NCBI GenBank assembly: GCA_963691705.1 | Contig: OY829539.1 | Location: 19,204,407-19,268,406 of the forward strand | DNA from: Viola odorata | Taxonomy: Eukaryota; Streptophyta; Magnoliopsida; Malpighiales; Violaceae | Length of the DNA: 64,000 nt | Reading direction: 5' to 3' | In this document: positions 48,243 through 58,779 of the stretch, in pieces | How the letters are laid out: every line of letters begins with the position of its first letter | Numbering within the stretch: position 1 is the stretch's first letter | Notes under the pieces: generated by a model | Databases searched by the model: none | Told to the model about the DNA's origin: nothing | Seen by the model: the letters and a program-made list of their open reading frames with translations, nothing else | Translations under genes and position numbers: made by a program

Positions 48243-51200
48243 GTTTAGGCATAGAAGTGCTTCAAGACCCTTCTGTTGATAGGTCCGATGTGTAATCTGT
48301 TGACTTTTTCCAATTCATCAATTGTGGATTGCCCCCTTTCCTCGAATGTTGGCGGAGCTAGCTCTAGTTCATCTTCATCTTACACTTCCTCAACAGAAGC
48401 ACAATTAGCGTTCTCAACCTCCATGTCTTCAGCATTGTAGAAGAGTTGTCGTGCAACGTTTTTCCTCTTCTGCTTATGTTTCTTGGACTTTCCTTTTTGG
48501 TTTAGGACATTAGGTCCTAGCCGTGTGAAGACGGACTTTTTTTGTGGTGGTGTCGGAAGTTTAGGCTCTAAGGAAGCTTTGTCTCCTAACCTGTCAAAAA
48601 TAGAAACCTTAGCCGCTTCTCCTTAGATACGGCTGAATACGGGAAACTTCTCCTCCTTAGAGGTCTCTTTGTCAACTTCGCATATTTGTATCATAATTGG
48701 GTTCGCGGAGGCCTTTTTGACTTTGATCTTGGCTGGAGGATCTTGTAGAAAACCGAGCCCGAACCTTTGCCTTTCTGTAGATGGTTTTCCGTTAAAAAGG
48801 ACCGCATCCAAACCACCAAGTTGGCGAGGTTTCCCTTTTCTGTACCTAGCATTCTCGAAGAGTCTTTCGACTTTTGGGTCATAGCATGCTCAACTGTATC
48901 CTTTTGATCCTTCACTTTTTATATCTTCGGATCTTGTCTCCTTTGAAGTTTCCAGCTTGGATGGTCTCGGGGCCAATGTTGAAATCATGGGAATAGGAAG
49001 AGTCATACTCTTCTTTAAAACTTCTACTTCCTCAGTGATGGCGGTTTTGGAAAGTAAAGCTTTTACGAACACAGGTGTTGACCTTGTTGCAGAAGATGAG
49101 CTTTCTCCATTCTTCTTATATTTTGGTGTAGAGATGGGAAAGGCTTATGAAGGAATCTTTTCTTCCGAGAAGAATTTGGCATCTGCAAAATGTGATTCTT
49201 CATTGTCGAATGGATCGATTTCTCCCTTAGCGCACTTGACCTCTCCATTACAAATGAATTTGAGGCATTGGTACCAGTTTGAAGGGATAACTTCACTTTC
49301 ATGTAACCAAATCCTTCCGGGGATCCGCTGGTAGGATGTTATGGCATCAATTAAATGAACATCAGCATCTTTGTGGTCAAATCCTTCAGCTTGCTCTACA
49401 CTAACCATGTAGACTGCTACGCAATCTTCAGGAGATTGTTCTTCTGGGACATACTCTTCACAAGTCGTTGTCCCTTTTGGTTGAGACGAAGACCTCGGTG
49501 TTGAGCATTCGAGAGCGTGATGCCTCCTTTTTCTAGACGTTGGATGAGTGTGAGCCTTACAAGGCGTTCGTTCAACCTTTGTCGGCGCATGTATCGAAGC
49601 CTTTCCCTTGCAAGGCTTATCAACAGTCTCAGCTTCATGGGAGGTCTTTGATGGCTCACCTGGAAGACCCTACCCTTCTGGCTGAACTTCACAATCTTGG
49701 CTAGAGACGCCATGAGGGTATTTTGAGGATGGCTTTCTTTTTTGAAGAACTTTTTTATTCTTCTTCCTTCTGAAGGTTGACCATCCGTCGTTAATTTCAT
49801 CTTCGGACTCAGAGCTTGTTTCCCAAATGTCCAAGTTGTTAGTCATTAACTTGTACAAACTCGGCCCATAAGGGTTTCCTGTTGTTGGCATCCCAGGGTA
49901 GGCATAGATGACCTTGACCTCTCCATTAGTGCTGAATTCTACGGGGACTGCCCCCTTCGGTAATTCAGCTGTCAGAACCATTGGTTGAGTGGCGACTGGG
50001 TTCTGGGTTCTGACCCAAAGCTTGCGACAATGGAATAGGATCAAATGACCCGAATGCGATCATAGTTGGTGTAACATCATTCTTTGCAATGGTTGTGATG
50101 TAATTAGCATCTACAACATCTCCATCATCGAGTTTTATTTTACCTTCCTTGTCTAAACGAACGATGAGGTCTTTAAGGACAAAGCATTTATCTACCGGAT
50201 GACTGATGATCCGGTGATATTTGCAATACCTGGGGTTGTCGATCTGGTTCACTTCTTCTGGGCGCTTTGATGGCGGAAGCTCGATCAATTTTTGTTCAAT
50301 AAGTTGGTCTAGAATGTCAGAGACTTTCGAGTCTAAGAAGGGATATCCTCTTTCTTCGCGTTCCTTCAGGGTCCTTCTTTGAGCTTTGACAGGCTTGTAC
50401 TCAGTCTTGACCTGCTTTGCCTCTTCTTTTCTGTGGATCTCTTTGAAGGATGTTTTCGTAGGTGCCGTGGTAACTACCATGCTTTCCTCCCTTTCACTGG
50501 TCTTCGGGTTTTTCCTTACTTCTTCCTTTTCACAAGAGCCATTTGGCAAGTAACTCCCGTGCCTTTGGATTTGAATTTCCAGATTATGAGCCCTAGTTGC
50601 GAGCTCCTCAAATGTGCGTGGCACGTTCGCCTGCAAGTTGTAGAGCAGTCCCCAATGCATGCCTTGGACACACATATCGATTGAAGATGACTCACTGATC
50701 CTTTCTTTGCAATTAAAGACCAAGTTCCTCCATCTTTCGATGAACTCAGTGACAGGTTCATCTTTTCTTTGTTTTGTTCCAGCCAATTCAGGTAGGCCAA
50801 TAATCCGCCGAGTGCTGTAAAAGTGAGTTAGGAAGTCTCTTTCCAACTGGTCCCAACTATCAATAGACCCATGCCTAATATCAGTGTACAATTCAAAGGC
50901 CACGCCTTTCAGTGATCGAACAAATTGTTTCACCATCATATCTCCATAAGTTCCTGCATTGTTGCAAGTCTCTATGAAGTGAGCGATGTGTTGTTTAGGG
51001 TTCCCTTTCCCCTCGAACTGTTGGAATTTTGGAGGTTGATACCTCACAGGCAGTAATAGTTCATCTATGCGCCTTGAGTAAGGCTTTGCGTACCCGAGAG
51101 AGGATTGTGAAGCTCCTCCATATTGAACGTGGATAGTGTCAGCAATCATCATCTGCAGTTGTTGAACTGTCAGATTTGCGACGGGTGTCGCGGTGTTGTT

Positions 51201-51757
51201 GCTGTTGTCATTCAGATTATTCACCGTGGTGAAGTCTTCATGGTGTTTTCGTTGTCGTTCTCGCTCAGCATTCTCATCACCAAAAGAGCCTCCGCTAGAA
51301 TTTGGATTATTTGATGAGCCTGTTGACTTGCCAACTTTGCCATCAGAAAAGTTATTTTGGCATCTTTCTCTGCCATAGCTTTTATCAAATTTTCAATTGT
51401 TAAGGACATCTCTTGAAAGCGAGTCTCAGCATCTTGGGAAGCGTCGATGACCATCACCGCAACAAAGGATTCAGAGGAGTCAGAGCTATAGTCTACCCAT
51501 CTTCTAGTTTGAGTGTTTTCAGAAGCAACTCCGGTATCGGACTCTCCACTAGGGTAGTAAGAGCCATCAGATCTGGTTTGGATCTCTTTGACGACCTTTC
51601 TTCTTGGTTTTTCCCTACGGGAAAATTACTTCAATGGTGACACCAATTGGGCCCTTCCAGCTCTAGCGCGAGCACGTGTTGCCGGAAGGCCTTCTCGCAG
51701 ATCTTGAAGTGCTTCAGGAAAAGAGTCGTCGGTTTGATTTCTAATCAGGCGATTCAT
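48243..51757 (-). pseudogene. Gag and protease-linker region of the gag-only element
   Basis: The start is near 51757 (MNRLIRNQ), but stops and a frame shift near 51290-51630 break the N-terminus. A long open part, 51224 to 49965 (about 420 residues), carries the gag core (PPKFQQFEGKGNPKQHIAHF, FLTHFYSTRR, VTEFIERWR) and a knuckle-like CKYHR..HPVDKC motif. Further left, in changing frames, come a LIDAITSYQRIPGRIWLHE-like segment (about 49270-49340), a VFTRLGP..KKHKQKRK segment (about 48470-48540) and a STIDELE segment near 48330. In Tat-like polyproteins the latter segments precede RT. The RT that should follow is missing, so a deletion begins near 48240. Confidence 0.8.
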
Positions 51758-51831
51758 TTTGGATCTTGATTTGAGGAGTGTGATTCAAAAGATGAGAGGA
51801 GAGTAGTGTCCCACTGGGCGTGCCAAAGATT

Positions 51832-53603
51832 TGTACACACAATTTTTCCTAAAATAGGAGAAAATTACATGTGTCAAATTATAATTGTTGAATGTAGAAT
51901 AAAAGTGGTTCTTCTTCTCTTGATTCCTCTGATTAATGAATCAATCTTCACTCCGGATATGGATTTGAACTTGAGTTGGATGATTGACGGATTGACCTTG
52001 AATCAGCTTGTAATCCACGGTTGATTTAAGAAGAAACCAGCCTTGAATAAGCTTGTGGCTTCTGCTTGATTTGACTTGAGAAGAAACCGGCTGATACGAT
52101 CCTAGTTGCGTAGGATGCGTAACGAGTACATTCTGATCTAGTTCGAAGGATTGGATTTTCGGAATGCGGAATAATTATCTCTCTTGAGCGTTTGACCCTG
52201 CTAATAACCTGTACTAGCCAACCCAAATCAAGCAAGAAAGGTTCTTGACTCGAATCCCTAACCCTGTATTCAACTTGTGAATACCAACCTAGGATGAAAC
52301 GAAACAATAGGGGTTTGAACTCTCGGTCTTTTACTTGCAATTCGACTTAAGCGTTCAGACTTAAGAAGCAACAAGGTTCACACGTGAACAATTGAGAAAA
52401 TCCTCTCTGTTTAATTATCAAAATTCGTCGTAGTTACAATGAATAAGGAGGCTCCTTTAAATAGGAAAACCTAATCCTTACAAAAGAAATCCTTTTTCTA
52501 ATTAAAATCCTAATTAATTAATTAAATAAATTCAATCTAATCTAACTAATTAATAAGGAAACTAATTATAATAAATCCATAATTAATAAAAGTGGCAAAC
52601 GTCAGCCAAAAAGAAGGAAAATCCATTAAATTCCTTTTTGGCGCAAACTGAACTTTCCAGGACGTGATCACGTCGATACAGGGCGTAATCACGCCGCAAA
52701 CGAAGCGGAACAGCCTTCATGATTTTGTTCATGGCGTGATCACGTCGAGAGCATGACGGGATCACGTCAAAGTTGAGATCAGCTACTGTTTATTGAGTGA
52801 TCACGCCGGGATGGGACGTAATCACGTCCATTCCGCGCAAGGAAATCTCGACGAGCATAACTTTTGATCCATCCTTCTGATTGGTCTGAAACTTGTCCCA
52901 AACGAAAGATAACATCTTGAAGATTCATAAGAGAGGTCGATCGCACGATTTGGATGTCTGTAGCATATTCTGGGATCATATCACCGACCTTGAATCAGGT
53001 TGTGGCTTCTGCTTGATTTGACTTGAGAAGAAACTGGCCTTAAATCAGCTTGTGGCTTCTTCTTGATTTGGTTTGATAGTTGAGAGAGAACCGACCTTGA
53101 ATTATCTTGTGGCTTCTCCTTGGTGGTTGAGAGAGAACCGACCTTGAATTAGCTTGTGGCTTCTCCTTGGTGGTCGAGAGAGAACCGACCTTGAATCAGC
53201 TTGTGGCTTCTCCTTCTTTCTTGAAGACGATCTGCTTCAGTTCTTGATCTTCGCAGCACTTCTTCTCTCCAAGAAATGTTCTCTTTCTCCTCCTAATGAG
53301 GCCTCTATTTATAGGCTCATAAGGATGATCTTAAGGTGGAAAGACGACACATGTCTTCATCTCATTGGTCCAATTTGTAACCGATGTTATTAATTAATTT
53401 GCACATTAATTAATAATTGAATATCAATTAATTTGACATTTAATCAAATTAATAAAATATTAGATGAATTTTATTCCCTCCAAATATGAGCTTGCTGGTG
53501 GGCTTCGACCAAATAAGCCTCACGGATTTCGATGAATGGGCTTCGTGGCTTTTTATAAATTGGACCGCATATTTTAAGATGAGCCGAAATTTTGATGTCT
53601 ATA
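51832..53603 (-). repeat. 5' LTR of the gag-only element, split by a solo LTR
   Basis: Matches the left LTR in two parts, 51832-52091 and 52984-53603, the second beginning with a copy of the insertion-site duplication. It has one more of the internal 50-bp units than the left LTR. The TATAAATA box is at plus-strand 53306-53313. Confidence 0.93.
52092..52983 (-). mobile_element. Solo LTR (892 bp) inside the right LTR
   Basis: Begins TGATACGATCC and ends GGATCATATCA. Flanks are CCGGC (52087-52091) and CCGAC (52984-52988), a target duplication with one change. The start, the AACCCTAA/CTAACC and GCCAACC words and the TATA context (GGCTCCTTTAAATAGG at 52450-52465, minus-strand TATTTAAA) match the chromovirus LTR at 58780-59717, so both belong to one diverged family. 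Six palindromic GACGTGATCACGTC-type motifs lie at 52661-52828. No internal element sequence is present. Confidence 0.87.
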
Positions 53604-53662
53604 AGTATAATTTCCGCGAATACATTTTGTAGTAGTGGTCAATAAGATATGATTTCGGTTGT

Positions 53663-54614
53663 TGATACGATCACACTCATACCTATCTTAAGCCTTGAAG
53701 ATACGACGCCTTAAGGACCTATTACCCGTAGTATGGCGAAGAAGCTTACTTTGTGGGTTGAAGCCGATATGGATGGCAGGAAATCACTCCAGCATGAAGG
53801 TCAGACTTTAATGGTGGTCGCACACCACAAAGTAGGCCGAGAAGCAATGAAAAAACCCATATTTTCAACTGTTACGTTGACGGCATACCGCCAGACCTAG
53901 TGGCAAGCCGTTAAGCATCAATATTTTTGGACAACTTTAATTTTTGGGAATTCCACCACCGAAGCTCATTGCATGCCGCTAAGCCCGTTACGTCTCCAGC
54001 GGCGTACTGCTAAGCCTTGGCCATCAGCAATTTTTGGACAAGTTTAAACGCCAAAGCTCACGGCATATCGCTAAGCCCATAGCGACATACCCCTAGTCAC
54101 AGATTTGTTCTTCCGAGAAGGGTTTTCCAAGGGCCATTTTGCACCTAGTATAAATAGCTCGTTTCTTTCTTTTCTTCCTCAGTTTATGTTGAGTGTTTAT
54201 TGCTGAGTTAGAGATTACCCCTCCCTTTAAACACCATAGACTCAACTTGTATGATTTTAGGCTTGAGAGCTCCTTTAATCCTTGCAAGTAAAACATTAAG
54301 CTTTCAATTGGTAGTTTGTTGCTACTTCTTGTGTGAGTGTTTGTGTGACTGTGATTTGTGTAAGTTAATTGTAAGTTTAATTCAAGTATTTATTGTTGTT
54401 TAAATCTATTTTATCTCAAGTATTTATCCATCTTTCTTATGTTTGTTTTCCTAATTAATTGTCTTTCATTGTACCCTCTTTTTCGCTACATAACTGTAAG
54501 TTTTTCCATCAAATTCTTGTGTATTTTCCTTGTATAATTGTGAGACAACTCGAGCTAGATCCTTGCTCCAAAACTCAAACATTTCAGCTCCTCAAAAGAG
54601 CTTGAACCGTATCA
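53663..54614 (+). mobile_element. Probable solo LTR of another family (about 950 bp)
   Basis: Begins TGATACGATC and ends CCGTATCA. A plus-strand TATAAATA box lies at 54149-54156. Upstream of it are about six GCGGCATACCGCTAAG-type palindromes (53878-54095). The flanks GTTGT and ATTGC match at only three of five positions, so the ends are not proved by a target duplication. No gag or pol is next to it. Confidence 0.55.
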
Positions 54615-55544
54615 ATTGCTAAAATTGTTTAATGTTCAATAGTTCAGACATGAAGTTAAGCAAGAGCAGTTAGATAACCAAAACTCTTATTGACATTAAT
54701 AAGATCTAGTTCTTGATAAAAGGTTCAAGAAAATACAAGCAGCAAGAAACTGAAACTACAAGATAATAACTTGATAAATACAAGCTAATCCTCTCCAAAA
54801 CTTATCTTCTGCAAACTAATTGATAGGAAATTAGGACCTAGCAACCACAATATATCTCAAAAACTTGTCTTGAGAAACCTAATTGATGGAAGAAAGGAGT
54901 TGAAATAAATGTTTTTACTTACCCAAATTAAGCTTTCTAACTTAGAATATCTCTGGGGAGAAAATGAGTCAAAGCTCACAATAATATTCAATCTAAAGTC
55001 AAAATCCTAATATGTTTATCACTAGCTTATTATACAATGGGACCTATTACATGTCTACCTTTTGGTGAAAAATGGTCGGCCAAGTGGTTGAGATAAGGAC
55101 TCGGTTGTCTCATGAGTTGGGGCCACCTTAAGGCTTGGCAAATTGCTAGTGTGCGGCTAAGTCCTAGCGGTATGCTGCTAGCTAAAATAGGACTTAGCGA
55201 GGACACACTAACTCTGGCTGGCGATATACCGCTAGGTTGGGGTATCCTGCTAAGAGCTGGCGGTATACCGCTAGCTAAAATATGGATTTAGTGAGGACAC
55301 ACGAAGCCTGGTTAGTGGTATACCGCTAGTGTTGGGCATGGCTTTCGGCTGAGTGATGACTTTAAGGGGAGTCTTCTTAGGTTTGCTCTAAGGCTTGAAT
55401 GCAAATCACCATCCTTATCTCGATTCCTCCTCCATGACTTCTTCCTTTCTCAATGCTTATTCGATAACCATGAAGAGCTTTCTTTAATGGGTTTGGCTTG
55501 GGACCTTGTGAATGGACCTCTTGGAAGTGGAATGGACCATCTTC
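54615..55544. other. Unclassified repeat-like sequence with a second palindrome cluster
   Basis: No gene is seen. Five copies of a CTAGCGGTATACCGCTAG-type palindrome lie at 55164-55330, the same motif family as in 53878-54095. The arrangement suggests part of a related LTR, possibly inverted, but no LTR boundaries could be fixed. Confidence 0.45.
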
Positions 55545-55990
55545 ATGCCCAAAATAATTCAAATTTGTAGGTTTCACAAATAGTGATGTAAAAAAAAAAA
55601 ATCACAAAATGTTAAATTTATTTGTTTAATTGGTGGTAATTTTCACACAATGATATTCATCTTGTTGTATCAATGACGGGTTGTCAAAACCACCAAAAAC
55701 AGTACTCCCTCCAGTCCGAATTATATGACGTTTTGGGTTTTGCTTTTACTGTTTCGGAACGTATCTTAAGGCGGCCGGAACAGTCACTATTTGAAACAAT
55801 TTTGCCCCGAATTTTTTCTCGGAAGTAGGTTAAGGATTAACGTACATTCGAAAAAAAGTACGGAATTTTTTGGGGTCAAATAGTGCCTCATCCGGCTTCC
55901 TCGATATGCGTTTCCTACTGAATATTGGGATGCGAGGAAGTCATATAATTCGGACCAGAGGGAGTATATAATTTCCAACTAATGCAAACG
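55545..55990 (+). repeat. Second copy of the dispersed repeat, with a Stowaway MITE inserted
   Basis: Matches 37077-37194 plus 44123-44180 plus the sequence after 53603 (shared TTGTTGTATCAAT, AACCACCAAAAA..AGTA, TATAATTTCC). The MITE copy B interrupts it at the TA of AGTA. The unit was not identified. Confidence 0.65.
55705..55964. mobile_element. Stowaway-type MITE, copy B (260 bp)
   Basis: Termini CTCCCTCCAGTCCGAATTAT and its complement are flanked by TA (55703-55704, 55965-55966). It is the same family as copy A at 23284-23530, in opposite orientation. Confidence 0.94.
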
Positions 55991-57385
55991 TTGTACTAAT
56001 AGTCAGCAAGGTCATGTCTATAAAGAATGGGCACGGATTAAACCCATGACAACCTGATATGATGCAAAGAAACATAAAAGTTACAGATTTGAAATTGGTT
56101 TGTAATGAGAGTTTTGATTGTGAAATTAAGCTGAAAATCAGAAATAATTGCAGTAAATACAATATGGATGAATTTACCTCGGATTCGATGTAGCAAATTG
56201 ATCATCGATCAAAGATTATGCTTTTATCACTTCTACAAATTGACTAGAGTGATTAATAAGCTTAAACAACCTAGTTCCTTCTTAATTGTAATAAAGTAAA
56301 ACAAGCTCTTAATGAACCTAATAAGTTAAACAACCTCCAAATAAGCTCTTGGGGTTTAATTTACTAATTGCATTAAAATCCAAATGAACACCAATTCTAG
56401 TATACAGTCTCACAAGCTCAAACCGGATAATTATATCAGCTATTTTTTTACCACTTGTATAATCTAGCTAAACAAATACGGATTTAACTAACCAATTACA
56501 ATAGCTAATTCAAAGATTCTCACTTTTAGGAACGAAAGCTAGAAGAATGTAGAAAATAATAAAAGCATTTATGAACAAATGAATCTCACAACTTGTATAT
56601 AGAATCTTCGAATTTATCCCTTACTATTTTTTTCCAATTTTATAGACTTTTTTATTTCTATTAACATTTTTTATTGTTCTAACTATTATTTTATTTTTCC
56701 AACTTTTAACGTTATTTTATGATTTATTTTCAAAAACTAAATTTTGTTGATTTATTTTATATGATAAAATTTATGATGAAATTTTTAGTTTTTAACTACT
56801 CTTTCATTAATTTGGAATTTTCTCTTATTTTGCTGATATTTTACTATTTTTATGGAATTTTTTTATATCTAATTTTAAGTTTTAAAAACTAATGAGCTTA
56901 TAGTTCAGTGGTACTTTCTATAAAATAGGGTAGACAAGATCTGAAGTTTGAATCATCTTGTCTACAATTCTCATCTATTTATAAAACAAACATCTTAGCT
57001 TTCAAGAATATTTTCTAATTATTTAACTGTTTATTTAATTTCCAAGAATTGTGTTGAATTTTTACTGACTTTTGTTTGAAAAATCCTTTTATGGAATTTT
57101 TTAATATATTATTAATTTTTATATGGTTTTTTGTGAGTAAAAAGTTCAAATTCAACCAAAAAGTTTGACTAAATTAAAATGATCAATTTAAGTGTATAAA
57201 CTAATATAATATTAACCTTTATTATTAATGTTTGTTGCTTTGCCCAAGGAGTTGGAGTTTAATATAAAAGGCAAAGAAAACAGTAATTACAGAAAGAAGA
57301 GAGTCGAACTCAAAAGCAGTCAGATGAGATCACATCAAATATACAAATTAATAAAATAATAATAATAATAAGAAAAAATTAACTA
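55967..57385. other. Gene-free AT-rich stretch
   Basis: Long AT-rich sequence, including runs of TTTTATTTT type at 56620-57120. No gene, RNA or repeat boundary could be supported. Confidence 0.45.
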
Positions 57386-58332
57386 CTCCCTATGTCCGGA
57401 AATAATAGACGTTTTAAAATTGTAAAAAATTGAAAACAATGATCTTTGATCTTATTTTATTCCACATTATTTCTTTTTTTTCTCCTAATTTTCACACGAA
57501 TTACCACACCATCATCAAATTGGATTGATGCATAAATTTTTTTTATCATTTGCACAAAATATATACCTTAAAATCGATAAAATGATAAGTACTCCCTCTG
57601 TCCCGAAATAGTTGACGTTTTAGCCTAAAAATGTTGGTCTTTTTTAATTGACGCATTTGGTAATTGTGCCCATTTATATATTTTTTTGATAAAAATGCCC
57701 TTGAACGACATGTCATTCCTTACTAAACTGCATGTCATACGGGGGGAAAAGTGTGAAAGGTGAAAAGTATTGGGCCGGATTTTAAATTTGGTTGTCTTGA
57801 AAATAGAGATTCTGAAACACATTCAGTCCATCTTCTCCTTCTCTCCCCTTCGGATCTGTTTCATCTTTTTCTTACCGGAAATGACCAAATATCAAGAAGG
57901 CAACCATAGATTATTGTCGGAAATTACAAGGCGAGAAGAACCCAGGTCATGGCGGCGGAAACGGTGGCCGGACGTGCCTCCACGCTCCGGCGCGTGGAAA
58001 GCAGTGGCGGAAGCGTCAACGGCGATTGGCAGCGCGTGGCTGACTGAAAATGCGTCGTTCCACCGGCTCCCGACTCGAGACGACCGTCCGCTCCTTTCTG
58101 TGGGGGTGGTGAGAATAGGAAATGTCGGGAATTGATTCCGAGCATAAACAACATCCTTGACAAACGAATTAATATTTGATGCGTGGCCTGGCCACACACG
58201 CTTTGTTGACATGCACAACAATTTCTTAATCCGTGTGATTCTCCCTCCAGCGTCAAATAAAAAAGAACGGAGGGAGTATTATGAACAGTAAGAATCCGTA
58301 TAAAAGTGACAGTTATTAAAAAATAAAGGGAG
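57386..58332. mobile_element. Outer Stowaway-type MITE, split by an inner element
   Basis: Left end CTCCCTATGTCCGGAAATAA and right end TTATTAAAAAATAAAGGGAG are diverged inverted repeats, each flanked by TA (57384-57385, 58333-58334). Without the inner insertion (57592-58276 plus TA) it would be about 260 bp, the usual family size. Confidence 0.7.
57592..58276. mobile_element. Inner Stowaway-type element with a GC-rich insert (685 bp)
   Basis: Left end CTCCCTCTGTCCCGAAATAG then TTGACG, and right end CGTCAAATAAAAAAGAACGG then AGGGAG, are inverted partners with TA flanks (57590-57591, 58277-58278). The middle (about 57880-58110) is strikingly GC-rich against AT-rich flanks. It reads in an open frame on the plus strand (an ATG at 57881 gives 84 codons to 58135), but I recognise no domain. 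A captured exon is plausible; it is not shown. Confidence 0.7.
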
Positions 58333-58500
58333 TATTAATTAAGAATGATAATAACAAGATGACATAGTATGGTCAAATGTCAAAGAGGTCATGAACAATG
58401 AAATTAGAAAAGAAAAAATCAAACACGAAGAAATCAACGTGTGCCCAATTCAAGAACATCAAAAGAAAAAAAAAAACCATATTTTTCTTCCTCTCATCAT

Positions 58501-58680
58501 CTAGAAAAGAAGCCCAAATGCAAGAGCAACAAAAGAGGCAAAAATGGTGGGCACAAAAGAAGTGGCATCAGATGTAGGGCTTGGAGCTGGAGCCTCTACT
58601 GCTGCAACATTTTGGACTGCTGATGTGGCCATGAACATGATCATCACAGCCAAAAACACTCTCATCTTCATTGCCTCCAT
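58501..58680 (-). CDS. Arabinogalactan peptide (AGP13/AGP14-like)
   Basis: A single-exon gene of 59 residues. MEAMKMRVFLAV starts an N-terminal signal peptide ending near residue 27. The mature core is EAPAPSPTSDA, the Pro-rich AP/SP motif in which prolines become hydroxylated and carry arabinogalactan chains. It is followed by a C-terminal hydrophobic tail (VPTIFASFVALAFGLLF) that signals GPI-anchor addition after the SDA/TS region. The length and layout are exactly those of plant AG-peptides, which reside on the outer plasma membrane face. The ATG at 58680 is the only sensible start. The 3' LTR of a chromovirus in the same orientation begins 99 bp upstream, so the native promoter has been displaced. 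Confidence 0.93.
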   Translation of the reverse strand: MEAMKMRVFLAVMIMFMATSAVQNVAAVEAPAPSPTSDATSFVPTIFASFVALAFGLLF

Positions 58681-58779
58681 TTCTTGAATTCTCTCTCTTC
58701 TTCTTGGTAATTAAGGTGATGGAAACAAAAAATATTCTTGAAATTAAGAAAGTTGGATTGAATGATTTCAAAACACATC

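Larger units (their letters stand above)
44181..53603 (-). mobile_element. Ty3/gypsy element with gag but no reverse transcriptase (9423 bp including an inserted solo LTR)
   Basis: LTRs begin TGTACACACA and end TGTCTACA (left, 44181-44958) or TGTCTATA (right, 51832-53603, enlarged by an 892-bp insertion). The target duplication AGTAT is perfect (44176-44180 and 53604-53608). Beside the right LTR the minus strand reads TTTGGCACGCCCAGTGGGAC, the primer-site region. Gag and the protease-linker part are on the minus strand at 48243-51757. RT, RNase H and integrase are absent. Instead 44959-48242 holds two sets of tandem repeats and a plus-strand frame of unknown nature. Confidence 0.93.

Noticed and set aside
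53658..54619. Target-site duplication for the LTR-like block
   Set aside because: GTTGT and ATTGC agree at three of five bases only, so the solo-LTR call stays tentative.
57770..58135. 121-codon frame as a host gene
   Set aside because: It begins in AT-rich MITE sequence and lies wholly inside the inner Stowaway-type element; kept only as a possible captured fragment.
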